Positions 17,290-27,075 of a DNA stretch of 64,000 nucleotides are shown here, one piece after another. Within the stretch, counting starts at the first letter, position 1. Every line of letters begins with the position of its first letter. Below the pieces are notes generated by a model. That model ran no database searches and had not been told where the DNA came from. It saw only the letters and a program-made list of their open reading frames with translations. The DNA is from Thermosporothrix hazakensis. Its GTDB lineage: Bacteria; Chloroflexota; Ktedonobacteria; Ktedonobacterales; Ktedonobacteraceae. Both the position numbers and the translations under genes were made by a program. The stretch is from the NCBI RefSeq assembly GCF_003253565.1, contig NZ_QKUF01000009.1, positions 1 through 64,000 on the forward strand, in the 5' to 3' direction.

Positions 17290-19491
17290 TTATGACCGCT
17301 TGCTCAGAAGGTTGTGAATAATGGAGATATTATCAATAATATGCTTGATCTCGGTTACCAGCAGGTATCTGGCTGCTCGTTCTTCTTCGGTGAGATGCCT
17401 GACTTTGCGCCATCGTTCCAGGGTGTCAAGCTCCTCCTTGAAGGAAGGAAGCGGCGCAGGAGAACGCTGCTCCTTGATCGCGTGCACAAACTCCTGTAGC
17501 GCCGTATCGACGCGCTGTCTGAAGGGCTCAAGCTCCTCACAGACCTGCACAAAACGCTTGTTTAAGAGCGCGCCTTCGAGAATAAGGGCGCTCCCGGCGA
17601 TATTGTCAGCGGCCTGTAATGTGCCATCGATTGCGGCTGAATTCAGTGTATGAGGGAATGGTTCATTCCTGGCCCGCTGAACCGATGTTTCCGCATTGGA
17701 ACGAGAGAGCCGTGTTTCTGTTCGCGCCTTTTGCAGATTCACTTCATTATAGTCATCTGGATTCTCAATCGCTTTTAATACCGCTATTAGATAGGCATTC
17801 AGGCAGCTCAGGCGATCGGCTATGTTGTCTGGAATCTGCCGATATTCCCAGGTCGGCCAGATGAAATAGGCCAGCATGGCAAGTGTGCCGCCAATTGCTG
17901 TATCAAGCGCCCGGAAAAGAGCCAGATCGAGCGGTTGGGGCGTGACAAAGGCCAGCATGAGCACAGTCATGACAGTTACCATCAAAGAAAAGCTGCTATA
18001 GTTGGCATAAAGGAGTGCATAGGCAACATATGCGAAGAGAATAAGAAAAATCACGTGGAGAATCGGGTGTGGATCGGTTACCGCGATCACGAATGTGGTG
18101 ATGACCGCGCCAAGTATGGTCCCGAGGGCTCGTGCAAAGCCGCGTGAGAGGGTTGTGCTCCAATCCGGTTTCAGTACAAGAAGCGTGGTCAGCGGGATCC
18201 AGTAACCGCGCTGCAAAGGCAGGGGGATCAGCCGATACAGGGCGGTGGCAAGCGCCAGAGTGACCCCGAGCCGGATTGCGTGACGGAACGCCGTTGAGCG
18301 AAAGGATAGGTTGGCTTTTAATGTACTGAGCGGGTCGCGCAGACGCAGGTAAGGCTGTTCTGGCGTTATCAGTTTGATCGATGCCGTTTGCCCGGAGCGC
18401 CATGCCCGAGCGAGCTTCCGAGCGTAGTGAAGCTGATCCCGAATGCTCTCTGCCAGGTTCAGGGGTTGCTGAACATCAACCACTGTCTCTATCTGGGAGA
18501 GTTGCTTGCGGAGCCTTGTCAGCGCTTGCTTGATAATGTAATGTTGCGGGACCAGACGCAACCAGGGAGATTGTGGTTCCAGAATATGGGCAATCTGACC
18601 GAGCATGATTGAGCTTGCCTGAAATACCTGCTTGATTGCGTCGGCCTGTTTGCGGGTCTCGTTTCGTTCGCGGTACAACTGTTGAATCTGGTCAAGCTGG
18701 AGCAGACAAAGCCGAATTCTCTCGCCCGCTTCCAGCAAGGCCGCGCTCAGCTTTTCTTTGCGGCTCTTGAGCTTGCTTTCTGCCAGAACATTCTGAACTT
18801 TCAGCAGGCTTTCGCGCACGTTGCGCCCGAGCACCTCGTCAGCGGGTTTGGCGGCGTAATCAGCCAGATCGCGATAGAGTGCCGCCATACTTGAGCGCTC
18901 GGTTTGTGTACCCGGTAGCGGCAGCGGAATGAGCGCAAGCAAGGTTTGCCAGAACGCGCCGATCAGCGTCAGGAGCGCTTGCAGAAAGGCGTGAAGCGGG
19001 TCGGTGGCGAAGCGTGTGAAGAGCAACATCGAGAGTGTGCATTCAAGACCGACGAGTTGCGCTACCTGTCCGAGCGCAACCATCAAGCCGCCGCCTATGC
19101 CCCAGATGCCAGCGGCAAGAACGCAGAGAATGGGAGAATTGCCGATAAAGCTTCCAACAAAAGCGGAAAAGGAAAATCCGATACAGGCATAGATCAGAAT
19201 GCGCTTTCGCACTCGTGAGGCGGAGGTCATGCCAATTGTACCAAGCAGTGAGGCGCCGGCAGCGATCGCCACACCTATCGGAATTTGATGGGTTACGAAC
19301 CCGAGCACCAGAGGGACCGCGAAGCCAAAGACGCTGCGTATGGCCGGAAGCGCCATGATCTGCGAACGGTTAAACGACAGTATCCGCTTTCCAGCCTCTT
19401 TCATCGCAGGGGCCCAGGCGCTTTGACCGGTTCGAGTCTGATAAATAAATGGCTTATACTCGTTTTTGTCCCGTTTTGTTATCCGTTGCAT
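17290..19491 (-). CDS. FUSC-family (aromatic acid exporter-like) membrane protein
   Basis: This 733-residue protein has the two-block architecture of the FUSC/YccS/ArAE family: a first helix bundle (about 45-165), a soluble helical region (about 190-390), a second helix bundle (about 415-545; VTLALATALYRLIPLPLQRGYWIPLTT in pieces) and a charged helical tail. Homologues export aromatic carboxylic acids or influence envelope stress. The start at 19491 follows GAGGGG with a short spacing. No membrane fusion partner is adjacent, as expected for a monoderm. Confidence 0.8.
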   Translation of the reverse strand: MQRITKRDKNEYKPFIYQTRTGQSAWAPAMKEAGKRILSFNRSQIMALPAIRSVFGFAVPLVLGFVTHQIPIGVAIAAGASLLGTIGMTSASRVRKRILIYACIGFSFSAFVGSFIGNSPILCVLAAGIWGIGGGLMVALGQVAQLVGLECTLSMLLFTRFATDPLHAFLQALLTLIGAFWQTLLALIPLPLPGTQTERSSMAALYRDLADYAAKPADEVLGRNVRESLLKVQNVLAESKLKSRKEKLSAALLEAGERIRLCLLQLDQIQQLYRERNETRKQADAIKQVFQASSIMLGQIAHILEPQSPWLRLVPQHYIIKQALTRLRKQLSQIETVVDVQQPLNLAESIRDQLHYARKLARAWRSGQTASIKLITPEQPYLRLRDPLSTLKANLSFRSTAFRHAIRLGVTLALATALYRLIPLPLQRGYWIPLTTLLVLKPDWSTTLSRGFARALGTILGAVITTFVIAVTDPHPILHVIFLILFAYVAYALLYANYSSFSLMVTVMTVLMLAFVTPQPLDLALFRALDTAIGGTLAMLAYFIWPTWEYRQIPDNIADRLSCLNAYLIAVLKAIENPDDYNEVNLQKARTETRLSRSNAETSVQRARNEPFPHTLNSAAIDGTLQAADNIAGSALILEGALLNKRFVQVCEELEPFRQRVDTALQEFVHAIKEQRSPAPLPSFKEELDTLERWRKVRHLTEEERAARYLLVTEIKHIIDNISIIHNLLSKRS

Positions 19492-19639
19492 TTTCCCCTC
19501 TATTGCCCTCAGTTAGAACTGCTTGCGGCCTCTCTTCTTAGCATACGATGCAGCCCTATTCATCGGTGACAGCTTGCTTCGATTTTTTGTGCAATCCCTG
19601 TGGAGGGCATGAGGGGAAAATGAGCACAGCGAGAAGCTG

Positions 19640-19921
19640 CTACGGCTCAACGGTGACGCCATGCCAGAATGCGATATAGCCCGCGATCTGGCTTGCAGCG
19701 GGTTTCGGGGAAGGGTAATACCACGCGGCATCGGGGTTCTGTTTCCCGGCTACCTCGACGGTGTAGTAGCTGGCCTCCCCTTTCCAGGGACAATGTGTAT
19801 GTGTATCGCTTGGTTTGAGATAGGCAAAATTGACGGTATCTGGCGGAAAGTAGTAATTTCCTTCTACCACTTCGCACTGATCGCTTTCTGCCAGCAAGGC
19901 GCCATTCCAGTATGCTTTCAT
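19640..19921 (-). CDS. DUF427 domain protein
   Basis: This 93-residue protein has the DUF427 pattern: KAYWNGALLAES, NYYFPPDTVN, THCPWKGEASYYTV and DAAWYYPSPKPAA followed by IAGYIAFWHGV. Members are small beta-rich proteins of unknown function widespread in bacteria. AAAGGAG precedes the ATG with seven bases. It is divergent from the metallochaperone-like gene at 20087. Confidence 0.88.
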   Translation of the reverse strand: MKAYWNGALLAESDQCEVVEGNYYFPPDTVNFAYLKPSDTHTHCPWKGEASYYTVEVAGKQNPDAAWYYPSPKPAASQIAGYIAFWHGVTVEP

Positions 19922-20086
19922 CTGTTTCTCCTTTCGTTTCCTGCCTTCAGTATATCATTTTTGCGTATGGCTCATGGGCCAAAATGGGAAGAAGAAAGGG
20001 CCGCGAAAATACAGACTGATCCTGATAGCGTTCTGTTTGCGGCTGCTCTATACTGAGAGAAAAGCGGTAATGGAGGATTTCAAGAA

Positions 20087-20317
20087 ATGATGCAGACAAA
20101 AGTATTGACGCTGCCGAAGATCGGGTGTCAGGGGTGCATGAAGAAGGTAGTTCGTGCGCTAGAAATGTTACCCGGTCTCGCGGTCGTACAGACGGATGTC
20201 TCAAATAAAGCCGTCACGATTCAATTTGACGAGCAAGAAATAACTCTGCCGAAGATTGCCGAAGTACTCGGGCAGATAGGTCATACTATCGCCGGGGAGG
20301 CGGCAGGTATCCAGTAA
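20087..20317 (+). CDS. Heavy-metal-associated (HMA) domain protein
   Basis: A 76-residue single-domain ferredoxin-like fold protein resembling CopZ/MerP chaperones. The metal site is C14-x-x-C17 in IGCQGCMKKV, followed by the usual second half (VSNKAVTIQFDEQEI, then IAEVLGQIGHTI). Such proteins bind Cu(I), Zn or Hg and deliver them to an ATPase; none is near. GGAGG (20072-20076) supports the ATG at 20087. A terminator follows. Confidence 0.9.
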   Translation: MMQTKVLTLPKIGCQGCMKKVVRALEMLPGLAVVQTDVSNKAVTIQFDEQEITLPKIAEVLGQIGHTIAGEAAGIQ

Positions 20318-20324
20318 AGAACGA

Positions 20325-20354
20325 TGCCGCCTCACAAGCGGCACCGCTCTTTTT
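20325..20354 (+). terminator. Intrinsic terminator after the HMA gene
   Basis: TGCCGC and GCGGCA form a 6-bp stem with a 7-base loop, followed after four bases by CTCTTTTT. It begins 8 bp after the stop codon. Confidence 0.7.
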
Positions 20355-20356
20355 CT

Positions 20357-20887
20357 CTATTGTTGCTTGTCGAGCCTGGAGCGTAGCGCCATCGGGCCGC
20401 TGTACATCCACTCGGGGACGTAGTGGTTGAGCCCCTGGCGAAGCAGCCGCACCTGAGCAGGCGAGCAGGTGACACAAAGCATCGGGCCATTGTCTCCCCG
20501 TACATATTCCATTGGGACCGCGTACACTTCGCGTTGCCAGGTAATCGGTTTCTTGATCTCGGCGGGCATGCTATGCAGGTCGGCCTCAAGCGCCTCTAAC
20601 AGCAGAAGCACCTGCTTTGTGGAAAGTGTGTTATCAACGAGAAGGACTTCCTGCCACTCTTTGTTTTCATCTGGAATCGCCAGGCAGAGTATGATTTTGT
20701 TTGTCATGGTCTCTGTATCGATGGTGCCATTTTCGATATAGTACCCGCTGACACGCCATGCTGGCATATGCACTTCATCTCCGCAGGTGCACGGATCACA
20801 GTCGCAGGGATTGCAGGGGCAAGCACAGCGGCGCGCTCCGAATATATCACCCTTCAGCCGATAGTGGATGCTGACGCCTGACTTCAT
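20357..20887 (-). CDS. Cysteine-cluster protein, possibly DUF1326-related
   Basis: This 176-residue protein has seven cysteines within residues 21-35 (CxCxCxxCxCxxCxC), then a beta-rich domain: an 'YYIENGTID' strand pair, IILCLAIPDE, VLLVDNTLSTKQVLLLLEAL and PITWQREVYAVPMEY. The order of a Cys-rich head followed by an 'x-I-x-x-G' barrel resembles DUF1326 proteins, but the Cys cluster is denser. It probably binds metal. The ATG at 20887 has AAGGAG upstream; an in-frame upstream start at 20953 has none. Convergent with the HMA protein gene, which may be a functional hint. Confidence 0.6.
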   Translation of the reverse strand: MKSGVSIHYRLKGDIFGARRCACPCNPCDCDPCTCGDEVHMPAWRVSGYYIENGTIDTETMTNKIILCLAIPDENKEWQEVLLVDNTLSTKQVLLLLEALEADLHSMPAEIKKPITWQREVYAVPMEYVRGDNGPMLCVTCSPAQVRLLRQGLNHYVPEWMYSGPMALRSRLDKQQ

Positions 20888-21077
20888 GCAGTCGTTTCTC
20901 CTTTCCTGAGAGCGGATAACCGGTACATGGTGGAAATACAAACAGTATTCCACAGAAAAGGTAAAAGCGCCTTTCTTCCCGGAATGGCAACAGAATACGT
21001 GGGACTGGGAGCTACACAGATCAATATTCAGGTTTCTATGAACATGGTAACATAAATAGATACAATATGAAAGGGAT

Positions 21078-21112
21078 AAAAAAGCGGTCGGCGCTCATTA
21101 CGAGTACCGACC
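21078..21112 (-). terminator. Intrinsic terminator of the small charged protein gene
   Basis: GGTCGG pairs with CCGACC around a 15-base loop, and on the minus strand is followed by GCTTTTTT. It lies 15 bp after the stop at 21128. Confidence 0.75.
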
Positions 21113-21127
21113 CTGTGAAAAAAGCAG

Positions 21128-21319
21128 CTAATGTTTTTTCGTTTTTTCCTCGATCCTTTTGGCATATCCCGGGTCCTTCATGGTCTCAGGATCGGTTGCC
21201 ATACCAGCATGGGGCTGCTTGACCTGCTTCTTGACATCTTCCTGCGGATGGGCACGCCGCTCCTTTTCATTGGCGTGTTTTTTCTCCTGGTCGATTTTCT
21301 GTTTCTCTCTTTCTTGCAT
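21128..21319 (-). CDS. Small, highly charged hydrophilic protein
   Basis: A 63-residue protein of almost only Lys, Glu, Gln, Arg, His and Asp with no hydrophobic core (MQEREKQKIDQEKKHANEKE...), ending in a short motif DPETMKDPGYAKRIEEKTKKH. It looks intrinsically disordered, like small stress or spore-type hydrophilic proteins, but no family is recognised. The ATG at 21319 has AAAGGAG seven bases upstream, and a good terminator follows, so the gene is credible despite its size. Confidence 0.68.
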   Translation of the reverse strand: MQEREKQKIDQEKKHANEKERRAHPQEDVKKQVKQPHAGMATDPETMKDPGYAKRIEEKTKKH

Positions 21320-21401
21320 TGTAGAACTCCTTTCGCGCCAGAAATGTCGTCTTTTTGCGCATTCCTCTGTAGCTGTCACGAAGCAGCTAGCAAGAGGCGT
21401 T

Positions 21402-24400
21402 TCAATATCCCGGTGCCTGAGACGACAGGGAGTTCTGTGACAATGTATCTGAGTATGTCGATGTTATTTCAGCTACATGCACATGCCAGCCTGTATGCTT
21501 TTCCAGCTCCGCAAGCAGAGCCGCATCGAGCAGCTTGCGGGCGTGCCGGAGGTGAATACGAAGCGAACGTTGTGTGGCATCTATGCTGATCTGCTGAACA
21601 GGAATACCCCGCTTCCCGAGCTCGTCGAGCAGGAAGCCCTGCGCTTCCACCTCGCTCATCTGGCCCTGAGCCGTGATATGCAGGGCGGGCTTGCCGGTAC
21701 AGGTGATATGCAGCTCCCATCCGGTCTGGGCCAGAAATTCCTTCTGAATCTTCTGGAGCTCTTCATGCTTCATCGTCCCGGTGCAACTGACGCGCAACAG
21801 TTGTTGATCGCGTTGAATCGCCTTGCTAACAATGAAGATGCCATCAGGAAGCAGGCGCTGCGCCGTCTCTAGAAGCGCTCTTGGCTGTACGTCCTCGTCT
21901 ATCTTCACCTGCCAGCCTGTTTCCCGGGCGAGTTGCTGGAGCTGGGCCTTATAGCGCTCTCGGGCGCGTTCCGGAAAGTAGAAAGCCAGCCAGATGGTGT
22001 GTGAGCGCTCGTCCGCACTGATCTGATAGAGGTCGGGAGCATCGGTAAGGACGGTGAAGACGTGCCCCATCGCCTGAATGCGTGAGGTGTGAGGCGTGTC
22101 CTCGTGCTCATTCTCGGCCAGCAATGAAGGCTGCAAGACAAGCGTCCAGCCCGTGGCTTCCTGGAATTGCTGTTGTACCTGCTCGATCTCTTCCCGTGCT
22201 GCCTCTCCCGCGCATACAACCCGTACTTCCTGCTTGTCCTGAAGAATCGAGAGGAGCGAGGTGCAGATCAACCCGCGAGGCAGCAGCCGTCCGACCAGAT
22301 CTTTGATTGCGGGAACATGCGGGAACGGATGCAGACGCACATGCCAGCCGGTCGCAGCCGCCACAGAAGCGAACTCAGCGCTATATCGTTGCTCGGCAGT
22401 ATCCGGGAAGCAGAAACGTGGAACAAGCGTACAGGTCTCGTTTTCGACGCCCACGCGCACATAGCCCTGAAGGTCGCCAAGCTTCTGCTGTGCGTATTGC
22501 AAGGCTGCCGTCATTTCCATAATCCCCGGCTCTACCGGCATGGGGGGTGCTGCTTTCTCTTTCGGGCGTGTCGAGTCGGGAATGTGGATCAGGGAGAGGC
22601 TCCATCCCGTTTGTGCTCGAAATGCATGCATCGTTTCGCGTAACCGCTGATGGGTGCTCTGGCCGCGATAGAAGAGCCGAACGAGCTTCCGCGGGGCGAT
22701 GATTTCGAGCGAGCCGGAGATTTGCAGCTCTTCGGGCAACAGGTCCCGTGCCTGCTCAAGGAGATCCTCGTTGAGTGTCTCGGGACTGATCGCAACATAC
22801 CAGCCTGTTTGCTCGGTGAGGGCCTGAAGGCGATGTTTTTGCTGTGCCCCGGCGATATCGGGGAACTGGAAATGCAGGGTCAGGGTGCGAGTTGTCTTGT
22901 CCACCACCACTTTCTTGAAGTCGGGGAGTTGCATAAAAGTCTGTTCTGCACAGTAGCGGGCCTCTTCTGGTGGCAGCACTTTACAGTCAGGAGGCGGTGC
23001 AATGGCTCCAGGGGCCGACGTACGGTCAGAGGTAAGCGAGGCGCCGGCAATGCTCAGTTTCCAGCCGGTCATTTCCTGGAAGCGAGCGCAGGCCTCAGCC
23101 AGCGCGATTCTGGTCGTCTGCCCGCTTGTATTGAGGTGGACTCGCTGCTGATTGTAGTAAATGGACGGGTTGCCAATCAGCGTCAGCCCGGCGGGAAGCA
23201 CCTGTTGTGCCGCCTGCTCCATTGCCTGCTGATGCGGCTGTGGCGAGATCACGATAGGCACGCCTGCTTCTTGTTGCGCGATTTGCAGGACTTGCTGATA
23301 CTGCTTCCGTGCGATTTCAGGGAAGTGGAAGCTCAGCGTTACCTTGCCGGTTGTCGGGTTAAAGCTCTTGCGGTAGAGGTCGCTTGGATGCCCGATATGA
23401 CTTTCGATAATCTGAAAGACAATATCGCGTGTCGGGATCTCACGCCGTTCGGTGGCCTGTCGCCAGTTGGGCGCGATGGTGTAGTGTGTTGGTCCCTCTC
23501 CCTTCAGAAACGATTGATGGGCATAGAAGATGTGCGGATTCTGGCGTACAAGCCCTGCCACGGCCAGACGGGCGGCGGGATCGGTGGGTGAGAGTCCCAC
23601 GAGCTCACACAGCTTGCCCAGATGATAGGTGCGACTGTCCTGACATTGAAAGGCGAGCTCTTTGGCCGAAAGTCCCTGGCGAATGGCGCGTGCCTGATGG
23701 GAGAGATGGGCCAGATATGAGGGCACCTGATCCCCCTGGATATGCTCAGGAAGCGGTCCGAGCACATCGAGAATAGCGGAATAGGCGTAGCGTCGGCGGC
23801 GCGAGATTCCGGGCGCGAACTCGACGCGGACCGAGGCGCTCGGTACCAGGCCATGACAGAGCCCGGGCTGCGCCTGCCCTGGCGCGACCTGAATCAGCAA
23901 GATCTGCCCGATGACCTGTTCGCGTATTGATTCCGAGAAGGGATCGTTGCCGGTCCCACGGACCCAGAACGCTTCTTCCAGGATGTAGAGCGGCGCGAAG
24001 TAGCGGTGATGGCTATCCTGAGAGAGCACGTGGAGGATACGGCTTGTTGTCTCCTCGGTTGCTTCACCGTCCCAGATGCGGGCAAGCTCGCGCACGGTGA
24101 CGATGCGCAGGCCAGGTGTTTGCGAGACGACGCGCCAGAGCTGTTCCAGATGCGCCGCTTCAAAGGGTGTACCGCGTCCGATGCCCTGCGGAGCCATATC
24201 AATCGGGTGCGCTTCCGCTGGTTGCAGAGGTTGCGTGTTATGGGTAACCGTCAGCATCTGTCCATTAGCTGGCAGGATCACATCAGCTTCGCTCAGGCGA
24301 GCCTTTAGCGCGGTTCTGGCCTCATTGCTGCCATGCACAAGGGCGATCCGGCGAGCCTGCAATGAAGAGGCATATGCGGCCAGTTCGCCGCTGTCCGCAT

Positions 24401-25586
24401 GGGCCGAGAGGTAATAGCGAGACACCTGACAGCGCACCTGGAGCTGTTGCCCGTTGAGTTCAAGCGTATCGTTCTGGCAGTCGGCGATGTCCAGCAGCCG
24501 CTTGCCCGGCGATTCCTCGTCCTGATAGCCGGTGAGCAGGATGGACGAGGTCGGATTGCTGATCAGCCGGGAGGCGTACCACATGCTAGGACCGCCTGTG
24601 AGCCTGCCCGAGCTGGAAATGATACAGGCGGGCGGGCCCGAGAGGATGCGTTCGCGTTCGGGATCATCGCGTACAAAAGTAATCAACTTACCGGCAAAGG
24701 GATAGTAGCCCTGGCGCATCTGGCGCTGAAGCCGTGGCGTGAGGGCTTCGGGAAGCAGATGATAAGTGGAGCAGATGCGGCGTACCATGCCATCCACATA
24801 GAGCGGAAATTCAGGAATATGCCCCTGTCGCTGTGCCTCGACAAGCAGAAGTAGCGCTTCCTGTCCGCGTCCCAGGCCGAAGCAGGGAATCAGTACATGA
24901 CCACCACGTGCGATGCCATCAGCGACCGCCTGAAGAAAGCGCTGCTCTTCAGCCTGACGGTTGGCATGTAAGCGGGCTCCATAGGTCGATTCGAGAATCA
25001 GCAGATCAGGCGAGGGCAGTGGCGGCGGGACCGCTCCGGGAACCGTTTGCTGATCCGTGACGCTAATATCGCCGGACACAATCAGGGAGCCATCGGGAGC
25101 CGCAAAGCCAAAGCTGACCGCGCCCGCGATATGTCCGGCAGGGCTGGCAAAAATTGATACATCCGGCAATTCTGGCACGGTGACGAACTCTCCGACGGGC
25201 AGTGGACGAATCTGGTTCAGCATATTGCCAACCAGCTCGGCGGAGTAAAGGGGCAGTTCCATTTCTTCGGCGGCTCTGCGCTCCATGATTTTCAGCGAAT
25301 CGGCAAGCATGACCTCGATGAGGAGTCCGGTCGCTCGTGAGGCGTAAATGGGGGCATCCGGGAAGGCTTGATGTACGAGGGGAAGGGCTCCGATATGATC
25401 GGTGTGTGCGTGCGTGACAAAAATGGCCTGCACAGGTTTGTCCTGAAGCAAGGCAAGGTCCGGGAGAGCGTCGGCCTGTCGATCGAACTGTACACCTGCA
25501 TCGACGATGATCCAGCGGCCTGCGAGCTGGAGTGCAAGACAACTGGCTCCTACTTCGCTTGCTCCGCCTATAAAGAGTATATTCAT
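21402..25586 (-). CDS. Giant beta-CASP metallo-beta-lactamase protein with C-terminal tandem TGW repeats
   Basis: This 1,394-residue protein starts with a complete MBL/beta-CASP module (about 1-450) of CPSF-73/YSH1 type: HAHTDH (59-64), a metal His in SPAGH (152), SGD (173), CFGLGRGQEA, SSSGRLTGGPS (about 325-335), SAHAD (His 396) and VHGSNE (His 418). These residues build a two-zinc nuclease site. A middle region (about 470-740) has no recognised domain. The rest is a repeat array with TGW at residues 840, 927, 993, 1079, 1145, 1223, 1288 and 1365, spacings alternating 65-66 and 77-87. The shorter half-repeats look like KH-type modules lacking GxxG, as in archaeal CPSF. The ATG at 25586 follows AAGGAGG. 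Confidence 0.85.
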   Translation of the reverse strand: MNILFIGGASEVGASCLALQLAGRWIIVDAGVQFDRQADALPDLALLQDKPVQAIFVTHAHTDHIGALPLVHQAFPDAPIYASRATGLLIEVMLADSLKIMERRAAEEMELPLYSAELVGNMLNQIRPLPVGEFVTVPELPDVSIFASPAGHIAGAVSFGFAAPDGSLIVSGDISVTDQQTVPGAVPPPLPSPDLLILESTYGARLHANRQAEEQRFLQAVADGIARGGHVLIPCFGLGRGQEALLLLVEAQRQGHIPEFPLYVDGMVRRICSTYHLLPEALTPRLQRQMRQGYYPFAGKLITFVRDDPERERILSGPPACIISSSGRLTGGPSMWYASRLISNPTSSILLTGYQDEESPGKRLLDIADCQNDTLELNGQQLQVRCQVSRYYLSAHADSGELAAYASSLQARRIALVHGSNEARTALKARLSEADVILPANGQMLTVTHNTQPLQPAEAHPIDMAPQGIGRGTPFEAAHLEQLWRVVSQTPGLRIVTVRELARIWDGEATEETTSRILHVLSQDSHHRYFAPLYILEEAFWVRGTGNDPFSESIREQVIGQILLIQVAPGQAQPGLCHGLVPSASVRVEFAPGISRRRRYAYSAILDVLGPLPEHIQGDQVPSYLAHLSHQARAIRQGLSAKELAFQCQDSRTYHLGKLCELVGLSPTDPAARLAVAGLVRQNPHIFYAHQSFLKGEGPTHYTIAPNWRQATERREIPTRDIVFQIIESHIGHPSDLYRKSFNPTTGKVTLSFHFPEIARKQYQQVLQIAQQEAGVPIVISPQPHQQAMEQAAQQVLPAGLTLIGNPSIYYNQQRVHLNTSGQTTRIALAEACARFQEMTGWKLSIAGASLTSDRTSAPGAIAPPPDCKVLPPEEARYCAEQTFMQLPDFKKVVVDKTTRTLTLHFQFPDIAGAQQKHRLQALTEQTGWYVAISPETLNEDLLEQARDLLPEELQISGSLEIIAPRKLVRLFYRGQSTHQRLRETMHAFRAQTGWSLSLIHIPDSTRPKEKAAPPMPVEPGIMEMTAALQYAQQKLGDLQGYVRVGVENETCTLVPRFCFPDTAEQRYSAEFASVAAATGWHVRLHPFPHVPAIKDLVGRLLPRGLICTSLLSILQDKQEVRVVCAGEAAREEIEQVQQQFQEATGWTLVLQPSLLAENEHEDTPHTSRIQAMGHVFTVLTDAPDLYQISADERSHTIWLAFYFPERARERYKAQLQQLARETGWQVKIDEDVQPRALLETAQRLLPDGIFIVSKAIQRDQQLLRVSCTGTMKHEELQKIQKEFLAQTGWELHITCTGKPALHITAQGQMSEVEAQGFLLDELGKRGIPVQQISIDATQRSLRIHLRHARKLLDAALLAELEKHTGWHVHVAEITSTYSDTLSQNSLSSQAPGY

Positions 25587-26061
25587 AGGCACCTCCTTGT
25601 ACGCCATCCGGGCTTCAGTGCTCATGGATAGCGATCTATCTGGAACGTTTCACGGGGCTGTGACTGCCTTGAAAAGGAGGAGAGAAAGGCATACATCTCG
25701 CTCCATTGCGAGAGGCTCATTTCTCTTAGGGCGCACCTGCTGCTTCTCTCCCTCTTTTTGAGGTGAGAGAAAGGAGTATGTGTGCGCTCAGGTTGTTCTG
25801 GAAAGCAGGGTGCAGATTTTTCTCCTTTCTGACACACTTTCTTCGTGCAGTGCTTCTTTTCTCGGGTTCACTGCCAGACAAAATTCTTCAACGGCTTCCT
25901 GAGAAGGAGTGACAATAATGAGTATACCATGAAGTACGGAGAAATATGAGGGCGAAAAAGCGGCAAAGAGGGAGCAAGCAAACGCTGGTCGCCCTTCCCT
26001 CTTTGCTTGAAGCAGTTTTTCAATCGGTTAAAATTGAGAGACACACAATGCTGAAAATGAG
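25587..26061. other. Intergenic region upstream of the beta-CASP gene
   Basis: About 475 bp. It should hold the promoter of the minus-strand beta-CASP gene; several short inverted repeats (for example TCTCG / CGAGA near 25697-25714) are visible but no clear -35/-10 pair. The right end holds the terminator of argF. No gene supported. Confidence 0.5.
25954..26006 (-). terminator. Intrinsic terminator of argF
   Basis: An 11-bp perfect stem (GCAAAGAGGGA at 25963-25973 and TCCCTCTTTGC at 25996-26006) is followed on the minus strand by CGCTTTTTC. It lies 55 bp after the argF stop. Confidence 0.8.
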
Positions 26062-27075
26062 TTAGAGTTCTCCCAGGGTTGCTACCATGACCGCTTTAAT
26101 GGTATGCAGGCGGTTTTCTGCCTGATCAAAGACAATCGACGCCTCGGACTCGAAGACCTCGTCCGTGACCTCCATTGCCTCGATGCCATATTGTGCGTAC
26201 ACCTCCTGCCCGAGCTTGGTTTCGGTGTTGTGCAGGGCAGGTAGACAATGCATGAACTTCACATTGGGATTTTTGGCAAGGGCCATCATCTGGCTATTCA
26301 CCTGATAGGGGAGCATCTGCTTGACGCGCTCGGCCCACAGCTCGGGAGCCTCACCCATCGATACCCAGACATCGGTGTGGATATAATCGCAGCCCTCAAC
26401 AGCCTCGGCGGGATCTTCGGTCAGCAGGATTCGCGCCCCGGTCTCGCGGGCGATTGCCTGCGCACGAGCGAGCATGCTTTCCTCGGGCCAGGTCGCACGG
26501 GGACCTGCAAGACGGATATCCATTCCCATCTTTGCGCCTCCGATTAAGAGCGAGCAACCCATGTTAAAGCCGACACATCCCAGGAAGCTAAAGGCGATCT
26601 CGTTCAGCGGCTTCGATGAATGTTCCTGCATGGTGAGCAGGTCGGCGAGGATCTGGGTGGGGTGGGATTCGTTAGTCAGGCCGTTCCAGACGGGCACGCC
26701 AGCATATTGGGCCAGTTCCTCGACGCTTTTCTGTGAGTGGCCACGATATTCGATGGCATCAAACATGCGACCGAGCACACGGGCTGTATCTTTCATGCTT
26801 TCTTTTGTGCCGATGTGGCTTCCGTTTGGTCCCAGGTAGGTGACATGCGCTCCCTGGTCGGCGGCAGCAACTTCAAATGCGACACGAGTACGGGTAGAGT
26901 CTTTTTCAAAAATAAGAGCGATATTCTTGCCCTTGAGGTACTGTACTTCATTACGGGCATATTTTGCCGCTTTCAGCTCGCTTGCCAGTTGGAGCAGATA
27001 GGCAATTTCTCGGGGTGCGTAATCATCGAGTTTCAGCAGATGTCTGCCATGCAGGTTCATGCCTGTCGTCAGCAT
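26062..27075 (-). CDS. argF: Ornithine carbamoyltransferase
   Basis: The 337-residue enzyme makes citrulline from carbamoyl phosphate and ornithine in arginine biosynthesis, or runs the reverse in the deiminase pathway. STRTR (60-64) binds carbamoyl phosphate, GHSQKS and FNMGCSLL precede the ornithine domain, and MHCLPA supplies the catalytic Cys; SMGE is also present. Length is normal. The frame is open 81 codons further upstream, but the ATG at 27075 ([10 protein letters not shown]) follows GGAAGGAAGGG and matches family N-termini. No other arg genes are adjacent. The long leader contains an inverted repeat. Confidence 0.95.
   Translation of the reverse strand: MLTTGMNLHGRHLLKLDDYAPREIAYLLQLASELKAAKYARNEVQYLKGKNIALIFEKDSTRTRVAFEVAAADQGAHVTYLGPNGSHIGTKESMKDTARVLGRMFDAIEYRGHSQKSVEELAQYAGVPVWNGLTNESHPTQILADLLTMQEHSSKPLNEIAFSFLGCVGFNMGCSLLIGGAKMGMDIRLAGPRATWPEESMLARAQAIARETGARILLTEDPAEAVEGCDYIHTDVWVSMGEAPELWAERVKQMLPYQVNSQMMALAKNPNVKFMHCLPALHNTETKLGQEVYAQYGIEAMEVTDEVFESEASIVFDQAENRLHTIKAVMVATLGEL

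Noticed and set aside
19430..19445. GGTTCGAGTC resembling a tRNA T-arm
   Set aside because: It lies within the N-terminal coding part of the FUSC gene and no cloverleaf can be drawn around it.
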